A stretch of 64,000 bases of DNA from Phycisphaerae bacterium (GCA_028289375.1 JANQQK010000081.1:41596-105595); one strand, 5' to 3'. Shown: positions 1 to 10,670, counted from the first letter of the stretch. Numbers and translations: made by a program. Notes: generated by a model from the sequence alone, not told the origin.

Positions 1-34
1 CGTCGCGGGGCGACCTTCGCTGCCGTCTGAGCCA
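1..34 (-). CDS. possible 5' end of a gene leaving the window
   Basis: An ATG at 34-32 on the minus strand opens a frame (MAQTAAKVAPR...) that stays open to the window edge. A purine-rich GGAGA lies just upstream, though its spacing to the ATG is shorter than usual. The frame follows the B12/GTPase gene on the same strand with a gap of about 32 bases, so it could be the next gene of the operon. Eleven codons are too few to assign a family, and chance is a real alternative. Confidence 0.3.
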
Positions 35-66
35 TTTCTCCAATCAATCAACCTGTGAAATGTTGA

Positions 67-1182
67 TCAGCCGCTGTTGCGCTGCGATTGAAGCCATTCT
101 GCGACGGCGGGCAGTCCTTCGCCGTTGATGGTGCTGACGCGCCAGATGGGTTTGGTGTCGCCAAGGACGCCGAGGAGCTGGGCTTCGGTGCGGTCGGCTC
201 CGTCGAGGTCGGCTTTGTTGACGATGTAGTGGGATGCGATTTCCATGATGCCGGCTTTGCTGAACTGGATGGCGTCGCCTGATTCGGGCATGACGAGCAG
301 GAAGATGTTGTCGACGAGTTCGCGAATTGCGACGTCGCCCTGACCGGCGCCGACGGTTTCCACGAAGATCACATCGAATCCGTAGCCATCGAGCAGTTTG
401 ACGATATCCGCGACGTTCGGTCCGAGTCCGCCGTGGACCGATCCGCTGGCCAGACTTCGCACGAACAATCCTTCGTCGGGCTTGCCGGACATCATGCGCA
501 GGCGGTCGCCGAGCAGAGCGCCGCCGGAGACGGGGGATGTCGGGTCGACGGCGACGACGGCCACACGCATGCCGCGCGAGCGCAATTCCATGCCGAGTTT
601 GCCGATGAACGAGCTTTTGCCGACGCCGGGCGAGCCGGTGACGCCGACGATGGTGGCGTTGCCCTTGGGCGGAGACCAGCCGTCGATGGATTGGCCTTGC
701 TGGAGGCAGGTGATGAGTTGGGCGAGGCCGATGTCTTTGTTCGCATCGAAGTCGGCGATGGCTTGTTTGGGTTCGGGTCGTGAGCGGTTGGCGGTGAGTT
801 CCTTGATCTTGTTGATGATGTCCTCGGTGTGGGAGCCGGGGTTGAAGACAGCGGCGACGCCGATGTCGTGCATCTTGGGGTGGTCTTCGATCGGAACGAT
901 GCCGCCGAGCAGGATCGGGATGTGCTCGATGTGGAGTTCCTTGCGCAGGCGGACCATTTCGGGCATGACGGTCATGTGGGCGGCTGAGAGGAGACTCACG
1001 CCGACGATGTCGACGTCTTCCTGCATGGCGGCGTACATGGTGGACTCGCAGGTTTGCCAGAGACCGGTGTAGATGACTTCGAAGCCGGCTTCGCGGAAGG
1101 TTCGTGCGAGGACTTTGACGCCTCGGTCGTGTCCGTCGAGGCCGACCTTGGCGAGGAGGATGCGGATGGGTTGATTGCTCAT
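67..1182 (-). CDS. B12-binding domain fused to MeaB-type GTPase (split IcmF N-terminal half)
   Basis: A 371-aa two-domain protein. Residues about 5-130 are the small B12 domain of acyl-CoA mutases: DGHDRG at 16-21 is the DxHxxG motif with H18 as the lower cobalt ligand, followed by the SLL (63-65) and GG (93-94) motifs that hold the nucleotide tail. Residues about 150-371 are a MeaB/ArgK G-protein chaperone: P-loop GSPGVGKSS (183-191), AVDPTSP (211-217), ETVGAGQGD (275-283) and NKAD (322-325). By family knowledge it would carry B12 for the mutase encoded at 2557-4164 and gate cofactor loading with GTP. In IcmF the same two domains precede the mutase domain in one chain; here they are a separate protein. 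The ATG at 1182 is chosen because the B12 fold begins there; an in-frame start at 1260 adds 26 unrelated residues. It is the last recognised gene of the operon. Confidence 0.9.
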   Translation of the reverse strand: MSNQPIRILLAKVGLDGHDRGVKVLARTFREAGFEVIYTGLWQTCESTMYAAMQEDVDIVGVSLLSAAHMTVMPEMVRLRKELHIEHIPILLGGIVPIEDHPKMHDIGVAAVFNPGSHTEDIINKIKELTANRSRPEPKQAIADFDANKDIGLAQLITCLQQGQSIDGWSPPKGNATIVGVTGSPGVGKSSFIGKLGMELRSRGMRVAVVAVDPTSPVSGGALLGDRLRMMSGKPDEGLFVRSLASGSVHGGLGPNVADIVKLLDGYGFDVIFVETVGAGQGDVAIRELVDNIFLLVMPESGDAIQFSKAGIMEIASHYIVNKADLDGADRTEAQLLGVLGDTKPIWRVSTINGEGLPAVAEWLQSQRNSG

Positions 1183-1308
1183 CGGTTGATCTCGGTGCCT
1201 GTGATATCTTGATTCGGGGGTCGCCACGCGCCGGTGGGGCGGGTGACGCTGACCGCTCATTCATCCTACACGAGTCGGGGCGATGTGTGTACCGATGCGG
1301 CGGCGGGG

Positions 1309-1752
1309 TCAGTCGTGTTGGATCTTGATGTCGTTGGGGTTGGGCATGCCGGTACCGGTTTCGAGGTAGGCTTTGAGGCTGACGAGGAAAGTTGGCCATT
1401 TGGTCGTGAAGAAAAGCTCGGCTTCGGGTGGGCAGTCGGGTCCAGTGGTGTGGGTGAGGGTGACGAAGATTTGTTGGGGGGCTGGCTCGAGGTCGAATCG
1501 GAGCGTGGAGCCGGACCAGACGGGTTCGCCGGCGACGTGTGTGAGCGTGACGGATCTGTTTTCGACCCGGTCGGTGATGCGCCAGTGATGACTGTCGTAG
1601 CCTTTGAAGTCGAGTTGGATGTCGGCGTCTGGTCGCGCGCTTGGGATTGCATTGCAGGCCCACCATTTGTCGAGGTGGTCTGGTTGGTGAGTGGCGGCGA
1701 AGACGTCTTCGACGGAAGCAGCGATTCCGACGCGATGGCGGATGGTGGTCAT
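1309..1752 (-). CDS. SRPBCC/AHSA1-family protein
   Basis: A 147-aa protein with the START-like SRPBCC fold signature: N-terminal VGIAASVEDVFAA, then HLDKWWA, a beta-rich middle, and a C-terminal long helix (FTTKWPTFLVSLKAYLE). Members bind hydrophobic ligands or resemble Aha1; no specific ligand can be read from the sequence. Its start overlaps the stop of the upstream membrane protein gene (ATGA, 1749-1752), so the two are translationally coupled. Both sit between the mutase gene and the B12/GTPase gene, probably in one transcript. A role in acyl-CoA metabolism is suggested by position only. Confidence 0.75.
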   Translation of the reverse strand: MTTIRHRVGIAASVEDVFAATHQPDHLDKWWACNAIPSARPDADIQLDFKGYDSHHWRITDRVENRSVTLTHVAGEPVWSGSTLRFDLEPAPQQIFVTLTHTTGPDCPPEAELFFTTKWPTFLVSLKAYLETGTGMPNPNDIKIQHD

Positions 1753-2549
1753 GTTGGGTTTTCCGTTGGAGGAGTTTCATGTGATTGCTTGCCGACAGGA
1801 GCGCCGCACTCGGGGCAGCGTTGTTCGGTGAGGGCGGTGAGGTCGTAGTTGCAGTGGATGCATCGATTTGCGCGGCGTCGCCACCATCGGCGAGTCGATT
1901 TACGAACATACAGCATGGGGAGGACGAGGAACGCGATTGTGACATACCAGATGGGCAACCTGAAGGCGACAACGTCGTAGCGTGCGTTTCTCATACGCCA
2001 GTTTCTGGCATTCGTCGTTGGAAGATTCTTCAACTCATCCCACTCAGTCTTGCTCGCGTTGTGGGTAGCCTTGTATGGGTATCTGACGAGCTCAAAGCCA
2101 ATCGCCGCGAGTTCTTGCGGTTTACGGTAGTCATCGGGGTGGCTCGTGAGCGATGCCCTGTAGTCTTCAAACGCCAAGACCATCGAATGAGCGGATAGCT
2201 GCAACTGTCCGCCCACGCCGCGGACCATCCAAGTTTGGTCCCACGACCAATCCACGTACCAAGCCCATCCACAAGTGCGAACGTGCGATTCCGCATCAGG
2301 TTCTTCCCGAAGTTCGGCCAGCCACTTAGCCTCTTTTGTTTTCTTGTGGAAGGGAATACAACTTTGAAGAGGAAAGCACGATCCCATCAAAAATGTGCCA
2401 TCTTCGGTCATTCTTGATGGGAAGGGTGGAGGTGGTGGGCGACGTCTGTGGCTGTAAGCCCACAACCCCGTCGTTGTCATGGCGAGAAGCAAGCTTCCGA
2501 TTGTTAGATAGTGTCGTATGCCGCGACGAAGTTGCGTTGCCAGCCTCAT
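1749..2549 (-). CDS. membrane protein with C-terminal zinc ribbon
   Basis: A 266-aa protein of unknown function. It has one N-terminal hydrophobic segment (about residues 14-31), an extracytoplasmic-looking middle rich in Trp, a second hydrophobic segment (about 202-217, IWYVTIAFLVLPMLYV) followed by a very basic stretch, and a cytosolic zinc ribbon CIHCNYDLTALTEQRCPECG. That ribbon type recurs in other membrane proteins of this window (8313-9191, 10796-11677 and 61484-62446). The ATG at 2549 is 7 bases after the mutase stop. The 3' end overlaps the SRPBCC gene by 4 bases. It is probably an inserted accessory gene inside the mutase operon; no function is assigned. Confidence 0.7.
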   Translation of the reverse strand: MRLATQLRRGIRHYLTIGSLLLAMTTTGLWAYSHRRRPPPPPFPSRMTEDGTFLMGSCFPLQSCIPFHKKTKEAKWLAELREEPDAESHVRTCGWAWYVDWSWDQTWMVRGVGGQLQLSAHSMVLAFEDYRASLTSHPDDYRKPQELAAIGFELVRYPYKATHNASKTEWDELKNLPTTNARNWRMRNARYDVVAFRLPIWYVTIAFLVLPMLYVRKSTRRWWRRRANRCIHCNYDLTALTEQRCPECGAPVGKQSHETPPTENPT

Positions 2550-2556
2550 TCAAACC

Positions 2557-4164
<1,608 letters not shown>

Positions 4165-4180
4165 GGTCAGCCTTTCGATG

Positions 4181-4936
4181 TTACCCCGTGACCCATGATG
4201 CGGGTCGTTTTTCGGCGAAAGCGGTCATACCTTCGCGGGCTTGTTCTGTATTGAAACAATCGGCAAAGGCGGCGACGTCCTTGCCGTCCTGGATCGCTCG
4301 TTTGACGAGGGCGACAGCCTGTGGGCCGCCACGGTCGAATCCTGTGATCCAGTTTTTGATTTCGGTGTCGAGCGCGTCGGCATCGTCGACGACGGTGTCG
4401 ATCAGACCCATCGCGACACCGTCTGTGGCAGCGATGGGGTTCCCGGAGAAGATGAGTTTCTTGGCGCGGGCTTGGCCTGCAAGTCGAACGGCACGTGGGA
4501 TGCCGCCCCAACCGGGAATCAGCCCGAGGGTTGTTTCGGGCAGTCCGATCTTGGCCTTGCCGACGGCGATGCGGAAGTCGCAGGCGAGTGCGATTTCAAA
4601 CCCGCCGCCCAACGCAGCGCCTTGGAGCGCGGCGATTGTGATGCTCGGAAGCGCTTCGATGGCGTCGCAGACGGACGAGCCGAGTTCGCCGAATTTTTGT
4701 GCGGCGGCTGCGTCGTAGGGCATCATCTCCTTGATGTCCGCGCCGGCTATGAAAACTTTGCCTTCTGCGCGGATGATGGTGAAGCGGACGTTGGGGTCGG
4801 CTGCGACCTTGGCGACGGCATCGCCCAAGCGTGACATCGCCTCGGAAGACATCACGTTCAGGCTGTCTTCGGTGCTGATGGTGATCGTGGCGATGGGCCC
4901 GTCGATGGTGGCTGTGGACTGCGTGTTGCTACTCAT
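4181..4936 (-). CDS. enoyl-CoA hydratase/isomerase (crotonase family)
   Basis: A 251-aa crotonase-fold protein. The oxyanion-hole and CoA loops are visible as [10 protein letters not shown] and [15 protein letters not shown], and both catalytic glutamates of true hydratases are present (E in GGGFEIA and E in GLPETTLG). It likely hydrates crotonyl-CoA to 3-hydroxybutyryl-CoA, supplying the next gene product upstream in the operon. The start at 4936 overlaps the end of the 3-hydroxyacyl-CoA dehydrogenase gene by 8 bases. An in-frame start further upstream lies inside that gene and is rejected. Chain-length preference cannot be read, but the neighbours argue for short chains. Confidence 0.92.
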   Translation of the reverse strand: MSSNTQSTATIDGPIATITISTEDSLNVMSSEAMSRLGDAVAKVAADPNVRFTIIRAEGKVFIAGADIKEMMPYDAAAAQKFGELGSSVCDAIEALPSITIAALQGAALGGGFEIALACDFRIAVGKAKIGLPETTLGLIPGWGGIPRAVRLAGQARAKKLIFSGNPIAATDGVAMGLIDTVVDDADALDTEIKNWITGFDRGGPQAVALVKRAIQDGKDVAAFADCFNTEQAREGMTAFAEKRPASWVTG

Positions 4937-5786
4937 AGCTGTAGAAGCCTTTCTTGACTTTGCGTCCGAGGCGACCGGCGTCGACCATTTTACGCAGCAG
5001 CGGGCAGGGGCGGTAGCGATCTTCGCCGAGGTCGCGGTGCAGCACTTCGAGAATGAAGAGGCAGGTGTCGATGCCGATGAGGTCGGCCAATGCAAGCGGG
5101 CCCATCGGGTGGTTCATGCCCATTTTCATGATGCCGTCGATGGTTTCCGGGTCGGCGACGCCGTCCTGCAGGGTGAAGACGGCTTCGTTGATCATGGGCA
5201 TGAGGACGCGGTTCGAGACGAAGCCCGGATGGTCGTTGACGACCAGTGGCGTCTTGCCGACTTCCTTGGCGAGGGCGACGGTTTCATTCACCGTGTCGTC
5301 GGACGTGTCGAGTCCGCGAACGACCTCGACGAGCGTCATGACCGGAACCGGATTGAAAAAGTGCATGCCGACGAAGCGCGTCGCATCGGACACGACAGCG
5401 CCAAGTCTGGTGATGCTGATGCTCGATGTGTTGGAGGCGATGATGCCACCCTCGCCGACCTGACCGTCGATCTTCTTGAAAATTTCGATCTTGAGTTCGG
5501 GGTTTTCGGTGGCAGCTTCGATGATGAGTTGCGGTTTGCCGAGCTCGGCCAATGATGGCGTTGGAATGAGCCGTTTCTTCGTTTCATCTGCGGCGGACGC
5601 TTCCATTCGGCCTTTGTCGACGGCGCGGTCGAGCAGTTTGCCGATCAAACCGGGCGCGGCTTCGAGTGCCTGCGGGAACGCGTCATTGAGGTGAACGGTG
5701 AATCCTGCCTGTGCGAAGACCTGGGCGATGCCCCGGCCCATCTGTCCTGCGCCGATGACGGCGACGGGTTTGGATTTGTCAATCAT
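4929..5786 (-). CDS. hbd: 3-hydroxybutyryl-CoA dehydrogenase
   Basis: A 285-aa NAD(P)-dependent 3-hydroxyacyl-CoA dehydrogenase. The N-terminal Rossmann motif is VIGAGQMGRGIAQVFAQAG (residues about 10-28). The catalytic His lies in VGMHFFNPVPVM, followed by LVEVVRG, and the C-terminal helical domain carries NHPMGPLALADLIG. The length is that of single-domain Hbd/PaaH proteins, not of the long FadB type. It should oxidise 3-hydroxybutyryl-CoA to acetoacetyl-CoA. It lies 39 bases downstream of an acyl-CoA dehydrogenase gene and overlaps the hydratase gene. No thiolase gene is in the window to complete the route. Confidence 0.94.
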   Translation of the reverse strand: MIDKSKPVAVIGAGQMGRGIAQVFAQAGFTVHLNDAFPQALEAAPGLIGKLLDRAVDKGRMEASAADETKKRLIPTPSLAELGKPQLIIEAATENPELKIEIFKKIDGQVGEGGIIASNTSSISITRLGAVVSDATRFVGMHFFNPVPVMTLVEVVRGLDTSDDTVNETVALAKEVGKTPLVVNDHPGFVSNRVLMPMINEAVFTLQDGVADPETIDGIMKMGMNHPMGPLALADLIGIDTCLFILEVLHRDLGEDRYRPCPLLRKMVDAGRLGRKVKKGFYSYE

Positions 5787-5825
5787 GGCTGTCGTTCCTT
5801 CCGTGGTGCGTTGTGTGCCTGCCGG

Positions 5826-6995
5826 TCAAATGGTGGACATCCAGTGGTTCTCGGCTTCTTTCATCAGTCCCCGGGCGATGACGAGGCGGTGGATTTCGCT
5901 CGTGCCCTCGTAAATCTCGCAGATTTTGGCGTCGCGCAGGAAGCGCTCAGCCGGGTAATCCTGGCAGTAGCCGTAACCGCCGAAAATCTGCACGCAGTGG
6001 TTGGCGCAAAGCGAAGACGTCTCGGCTGCGTAGAGTTTGGCCATCGCGCTGTAGTACCCATAAGGGCGACCCTGGTCTTTCAGCCATGCGGCGCGATAGA
6101 TCAGGTTGCGTGAGGCTTCGATCCTCAGCGACATGTCGGCGATCTTGGTCTGGATGGCTTGGAAGTTGCCGATGGACTGGTTGAACTGCTCGCGTGTGTT
6201 GGCGTATTTCACGCCTTCGTACAAGCATGCTTCGGCGATGCCCAACGCCTGCGCAGCCACGCCGATGCGTCCGCCATCGAGTGTGGCCAGTGCGATGTTC
6301 AATCCCTTGCCGCGTTCGCCGAGCAGGTTCTCTTTCGGGATCAGGCAATCCTCGAAGACGAACTCCGCCGTTGAGCTGCACTTGATGCCGAGCTTCTTTT
6401 CGAGCTTGCCGATCCGCAGGCCGTCCCATGGCTGTTCCACGATGAACGCGCTCAGTCGACGACGCGCGTTGTCGGGATCGGTCACGGCGATGAGCACCAT
6501 GACGCCCGCTTCCTTGCCGTTGGTGACGAAAATCTTGTTGCCGTTGATCCGCCAGCCATCCGCTTCCTCGACGGCCATGCACTTGGCGCCGCCCGCGTCC
6601 GACCCGCTGCCCGGTTCTGTGAGCGACAGGCAGCCGATCATGCCGCCGGCCATCTTGGGCAGGTATTTCTGCTTTTGCTCTTCGGTGCCGAACTTCATGA
6701 TCGGATCGACGCAGAGCGAGTTGTGCGCGCTGAGGAACACGCCCGTTCCGCCGCAGGCTTTGGAGATTTCCTCGACGGCGATGGTGGAGGCGACGGTGTC
6801 GAGTCCCGCGCCGCCGTAGGCATCGGGAATACAGATGCCAAACAGACCCAGTTCGTTGAGCTGATCGATCAGATCGCGCGGCATGCTGGCTTCGTGATCG
6901 CGCTGCTCGGCGCCCTTGGCGACTTCCTTGAACGCGAATTCGCGGATGGATTCCTGCAACAGGCGATGATCTTCGGAGAAGTTAAAGTCCATCAT
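5826..6995 (-). CDS. short-chain acyl-CoA dehydrogenase (copy 2 of the operon)
   Basis: A 389-aa FAD-dependent acyl-CoA dehydrogenase. It shows CLSLTEPGSGSDAGG (FAD/substrate loop), GNKIFVTNG, LDGGRIGVAAQALGIA, the flavin-contacting QIFGGYGYCQDYPAERFLRDAK, and the catalytic base E in EIYEGTSEIHR. The layout is that of butyryl/short-branched-chain enzymes. The start overlaps the stop of the first dehydrogenase gene (ATGA at 6992-6995), indicating coupling. With two dehydrogenases in one operon, one may take butyryl-CoA and the other isobutyryl- or 2-methylbutyryl-CoA; which is which cannot be decided here. Electrons would leave by electron-transfer flavoprotein, not encoded in the window. Confidence 0.93.
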   Translation of the reverse strand: MMDFNFSEDHRLLQESIREFAFKEVAKGAEQRDHEASMPRDLIDQLNELGLFGICIPDAYGGAGLDTVASTIAVEEISKACGGTGVFLSAHNSLCVDPIMKFGTEEQKQKYLPKMAGGMIGCLSLTEPGSGSDAGGAKCMAVEEADGWRINGNKIFVTNGKEAGVMVLIAVTDPDNARRRLSAFIVEQPWDGLRIGKLEKKLGIKCSSTAEFVFEDCLIPKENLLGERGKGLNIALATLDGGRIGVAAQALGIAEACLYEGVKYANTREQFNQSIGNFQAIQTKIADMSLRIEASRNLIYRAAWLKDQGRPYGYYSAMAKLYAAETSSLCANHCVQIFGGYGYCQDYPAERFLRDAKICEIYEGTSEIHRLVIARGLMKEAENHWMSTI

Positions 6996-8146
6996 GCACC
7001 TTTCCTGAGATCGAGAAGCTTGCGGGCGATGACGATACGCTGCACCTGGCTTGACCCTTCACCGATCTCGCATAGCTTCGCATCGCGCATCAGACGTTCC
7101 ATGGGCATGTCCTTGGTGTAGCCATATCCGCCGCAGATCTGAATCGCGTTCAAGCATGCCTTGGTGGCCATCTCACTGGCGAACAGCTTGCACATGGCCG
7201 ACTCGACTTCGGAGGGGTTGCCGGAATCCTGCAGCAGTGCGGCTTTGCGGACGAGCAAGCGGGCCGCGTCGATTTCCATGGCCATGTCCGCGAGCATGAA
7301 CTGCAGCATCTGGTGTTGGATGATCGGTTTGCCGAACTGCTCTCGGTCTTTTGCGTAGGAGACGGCTTCTTCCATCGCGCCGCGACCCAGACCGGTCGAA
7401 AGGGCACCAATGGCGATGCGGCCTCGCTCGAGCACCTTGAGTGTGTCGATGAATCCCATGTTGAGTTCGCCGCAGAGATTCTCCTTGGGAACTTTCACGT
7501 CTTCGAGCGTGACGGGCACGGTGTCGCTCGCCCGCATGCCCATCTTGTCTTCCTTGGGACCGATGGAGAGGCCGGCGCGGTCGCGTTCGACGATGAACGC
7601 GCTGATGCCCTTCGTTTTGCTCTCGTCACTTGTGCGGGCCATCACGATGAAGACGCCGGCGCGGTCGCCGTTGGTGATAAACATCTTCGATCCGTTGATG
7701 ATCCACTCGTCGCCCTTGAGTTCTGCCCGTGTTTGGAGGGCAGCCGCGTCCGAGCCGCTGCTCGGTTCGGTCAGACACCATGAGCCGAGCATTTCACCGC
7801 GGGCGAGCGGGGGGATGAACTTCTTCCTTTGCTCGTCGTTGGCAGCCACGAGCATGTGCCCCTGACACAGGCCGTTGTGGGCGGCGAGCATGAGCGCCGT
7901 TCCGCCGCATTGTCTGGCGACTTCCTCGATGACGATGGCGTTGCCGAGGTAGCCAAGTTCCGCCCCGTCGAGGTCGGTGGGCGCGAGCGTTCCCATGAAT
8001 CCGAGTTCGCCCATTTTTTTGATGGCGTCCATGGGGATTTCGCCGGTGCGATCCCACTCGCGGGCGTGCGGGCCGATCTCCTCAGCCGCGAATTTGCGGG
8101 CCATTTCCCGCAGAGCTGTCATTTCTTCAGGTAGATCAAAATCCAT
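6992..8146 (-). CDS. short-chain acyl-CoA dehydrogenase (copy 1 of the operon)
   Basis: A 384-aa acyl-CoA dehydrogenase. The N-terminal helical domain is followed by WCLTEPSSGSDAAALQTRA, GSKMFITNGDRAG, LERGRIAIGALSTGLGRGA and QICGGYGYTKDMPMERLMRDAK. The catalytic Glu is in [16 protein letters not shown], the IGEG form instead of the YEGT of its operon partner. It is the first gene of the minus-strand acyl-CoA operon, whose promoter must lie in 8147-8312. That stretch is shared with a divergent gene and partly repeated at 10671-10795. The substrate is probably a short straight or branched acyl-CoA. Confidence 0.93.
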   Translation of the reverse strand: MDFDLPEEMTALREMARKFAAEEIGPHAREWDRTGEIPMDAIKKMGELGFMGTLAPTDLDGAELGYLGNAIVIEEVARQCGGTALMLAAHNGLCQGHMLVAANDEQRKKFIPPLARGEMLGSWCLTEPSSGSDAAALQTRAELKGDEWIINGSKMFITNGDRAGVFIVMARTSDESKTKGISAFIVERDRAGLSIGPKEDKMGMRASDTVPVTLEDVKVPKENLCGELNMGFIDTLKVLERGRIAIGALSTGLGRGAMEEAVSYAKDREQFGKPIIQHQMLQFMLADMAMEIDAARLLVRKAALLQDSGNPSEVESAMCKLFASEMATKACLNAIQICGGYGYTKDMPMERLMRDAKLCEIGEGSSQVQRIVIARKLLDLRKGA

Positions 8147-8187
8147 GCTGGTTCATCCATTTGCGTTGGGTGCGAATCGGGCGGGAC

Positions 8188-8312
8188 GGCGTTCCGGTGG
8201 CCTCTGCCCTTGCATGTGTTCGCGATGCTGTGAATTATAGCGGAAACGGATCGGCCCGTCACCGCGTGCGGCGGGTGCGGACGGCGTCGATCCGGGCAGC
8301 CACAGGTCTCAC
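8188..8312 (+). repeat. leader copy A of the tandem duplication
   Basis: These 125 bases align without a gap to 10671-10795, about four bases in five identical by eye, including TGTTCGCGATGC and GGATCGGC. Both copies lead directly into an ATGAGCAGCGAACC gene start. The shared block also contains a weak promoter-like pair (TTGCAT, 17 bases, AATTAT). It marks the left edge of a duplicated unit about 2.48 kb long. Confidence 0.75.
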
Positions 8313-9191
8313 ATGAGCAGCGAACCAGGCGACAAGTCAGCGACCGATAACATGCCCGATGCGGCGGTCGAGCAGCCTTGGGTGCTGTCGGCGGATCTGC
8401 ACTGCCCGGAGTGTGGTTACAGCCTGCGTGGGATCGCGAGCGATCGTTGTCCGGAATGTGGCTATGCGTTGGCGCAGCTCAAGTCGCTTGAATCGTCGAT
8501 TCCGTGGACGCGGCGCAGAGAGATCGGTTTCTGGCGGGCGTACTTTGCGACGATGTGGATGGTCATGTTTCGCAACAAGCAGTTCTGCAACGAAATCGCC
8601 AAGCCGCTGAGCTTCGCCGATTCGCAAGCGTATCGGTGGACGACGGTGGTGCTGGTGTGCGTTCCGATATGCATCGCGTTGGAGGCGTTGATTTGGTTTG
8701 AACTGTATCCGGCGATCCGGAGTGCGTTGGTGCTTTGGCAATTCGTTGCGTTTGCAATGATCGTGCCGGTGATGGTGTTTCTGTACTTCGCGGCTGCGAC
8801 GGGTATTCCGGGTTATTTCTTCCATCCGCGTTTTCTGCCGGTCTCGGTTCAGAATCGGGCGATCGTGCTGAGTTACTACACGTCGGGACCGGTTTTTCTG
8901 CTTTGGATTTCGGTTGTCCTTGCGATCCTCGCGGCGTTGCGACCAAGGGGCGAATTCGGCATTGATGACACCGCGGTGACCTATGTAATGTTGGCGGTTG
9001 CACTGCCGGTTGCGTCGATTGGTCCCTGGTGGCTGGACATTCTTCATGTCGCGCACCGCTCGCTGCGTCGCAATGCGTTTGTTACCGCACGTCTTGCGGT
9101 TCTGATACCGGTTTGCTGGTTCGTTTCATTCTTTCTGATCTTCCTGGGTATCCCCGCGATCCTCGTCTTCCTGTTCGGTGTGCTGGCCTGA
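8313..9191 (+). CDS. zinc-ribbon polytopic membrane protein, copy A
   Basis: A 292-aa protein of unknown function. Residues about 31-52 form a zinc ribbon (CPECGYSLRG...RCPECGY). About four to five hydrophobic segments follow, for example VVLVCVPICIALEALIWF, FVAFAMIVPVMVFLYFAAA, FLLWISVVLAILAAL and a C-terminal FLIFLGIPAILVFLFG. Shared motifs with its paralogue at 10796-11677 are FCNEI.KP.SF.D.QAYRWTT and LQNRAI.LSYYTSGP-like blocks around the membrane region. The last 66 bases overlap, on the opposite strand, the 3' end of the 9126-10640 gene. The ribbon probably faces the cytoplasm. Confidence 0.75.
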   Translation: MSSEPGDKSATDNMPDAAVEQPWVLSADLHCPECGYSLRGIASDRCPECGYALAQLKSLESSIPWTRRREIGFWRAYFATMWMVMFRNKQFCNEIAKPLSFADSQAYRWTTVVLVCVPICIALEALIWFELYPAIRSALVLWQFVAFAMIVPVMVFLYFAAATGIPGYFFHPRFLPVSVQNRAIVLSYYTSGPVFLLWISVVLAILAALRPRGEFGIDDTAVTYVMLAVALPVASIGPWWLDILHVAHRSLRRNAFVTARLAVLIPVCWFVSFFLIFLGIPAILVFLFGVLA

Positions 9192-10640
9192 CCATTCATC
9201 GAGCAGCTCTGTCAGGGTGTCTCGATCGAGGAAGAAGGGGATGTCGGGCGATTTGCCGCCTCGGCCCGAGAGATCGCTTTCGTCGAATGCGCCGTCATCG
9301 TCAATCCCGTTTTCGCCGACGCTGTATAGTCGCGGGTCTTCCGCATGCGGTAAGTACCTAATTGGTTGATCGCCGGGTGCGAATGGATCGAGCGGAACGG
9401 ACGGGAGGTAATCGGGCACCAGTTCGTCGAGCGTCTCGGGTCGCCGACCGTGGTCCGATTCGAAAAGGTTAATTGCCAGGACAGTGGCCGTCGCGAATCG
9501 TATCGCACGATGACGAAAATGGAGAAGAATGACCCTGGAATATGAGCCCACGAGTTTCCCACGAATCCCAATCGTTAGTTGGTCGGTCGGGAAGCCGCTC
9601 ATTTGATCAAAGGCGGACCATTCGTCGAAGTGCTTGGTGGCTTGCTGATAGCTTGCCATGGTTCCGGCTTCCTGCGCTTTGTGCGTATGCGCGATCATGT
9701 CGAAGCCGGATGTCTTCAACATTGGTCCCAGTGCGACCACGTAAATTGTCATGAGCGGGGATGTTGTTCCGCCAACGGTGACGCCTGCAAAGTTCGTGGC
9801 AGTGAGTCGCGCGTCGGCCAATCGCGTAAGTGTGTCGAGCAACTGGGCTTGTTCGAACAGCATCGCGCGATTCCAGCCTTGTTTGGAAGATTGAATATCC
9901 AGCAGGGCGGCGATCAGGCGCTTGACATCCTCGTTCGGTTTGGCCCGTGCGAGGAGGGGTGCGATCTTGCGGATCGTGTCGCACGCCGCCATTGCTTGTG
10001 CGTCGGCTACGATTTGCGAAACCAGAGTTGATTCTTCGCGAAATACGTCTGACAAAACGAGCACGTCGCTGATTCGAGCAATTGCGTCGAGTGGCTTGCC
10101 CTTCAGTGCGTCATGTGTGGCTGCGACTCTCAGGAAATAGACGAGGGATCGAAACGGAGCGCGGGGCGTTTGATTAATCGTCAAGAGTGGTTGGGTTGCA
10201 TCGAATTTCCAGTCGGCTTTTCGCATCTTTCGGGCGGTGTGGGCCAGTTCGATGACCCTTGTGTTGGCTTCAATGATCGCGGCGACGTCGGCGGCATTTG
10301 TGTAGTGGAGTTCACCATTGAAGTCGATATCATGAATGTCGATATCGACTCCATTTGGGTACGTAATCGACGTTCCCGCTTGTTCGAAATACCAGACGGC
10401 GTTCTGGTCGTCGGGAAGCGATTCGGTCACAAAATCCTCCGGCAGGATCGGGTCGCCGGCGGCGTGGTACTTGGCGACCATTTCGTCGATGCGGCGGTCG
10501 ACGATGTGGCCCCACCAGAGACGCAACCCCACCAGACCGACAATCAGCAGGCCGACGGCGATCGCGATCCGTTTGAGCCACCAATACCGCGGCGGGATGG
10601 GAAGGTCACGTGCAGGCTGCGAATCTGGGAATTGGTTCAT
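9126..10640 (-). CDS. single-pass membrane protein, copy A of a three-member family
   Basis: A 504-aa protein with a short cytoplasmic N-terminus, one signal-anchor segment (about residues 24-43, LKRIAIAVGLLIVGLVGLRL) and a large extracytoplasmic domain of unknown function. Near the C-terminus it has a motif common in planctomycete exported proteins and reminiscent of pseudopilin ends: TLDELVPDYLP, VPLDPF, then LYSVGENGIDDDG. Paralogues are at 11555-13129 and 13145-14632. The N-terminal 60 residues are almost identical to those of the second copy, while the rest has diverged strongly. The acidic C-terminal tail is coded antisense to the last membrane helix of the convergent gene. Confidence 0.72.
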   Translation of the reverse strand: MNQFPDSQPARDLPIPPRYWWLKRIAIAVGLLIVGLVGLRLWWGHIVDRRIDEMVAKYHAAGDPILPEDFVTESLPDDQNAVWYFEQAGTSITYPNGVDIDIHDIDFNGELHYTNAADVAAIIEANTRVIELAHTARKMRKADWKFDATQPLLTINQTPRAPFRSLVYFLRVAATHDALKGKPLDAIARISDVLVLSDVFREESTLVSQIVADAQAMAACDTIRKIAPLLARAKPNEDVKRLIAALLDIQSSKQGWNRAMLFEQAQLLDTLTRLADARLTATNFAGVTVGGTTSPLMTIYVVALGPMLKTSGFDMIAHTHKAQEAGTMASYQQATKHFDEWSAFDQMSGFPTDQLTIGIRGKLVGSYSRVILLHFRHRAIRFATATVLAINLFESDHGRRPETLDELVPDYLPSVPLDPFAPGDQPIRYLPHAEDPRLYSVGENGIDDDGAFDESDLSGRGGKSPDIPFFLDRDTLTELLDEWSGQHTEQEDEDRGDTQEDQKE

Positions 10641-10670
10641 CGGCGGGCTTTGTGTTTTCTATTCAGTATC

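Noticed and set aside
44..1972. long open frame on the minus strand overlapping the B12/GTPase and SRPBCC genes in another frame
   Set aside because: The Arg/His/Pro-rich translation has no domain, and it covers two recognised genes.
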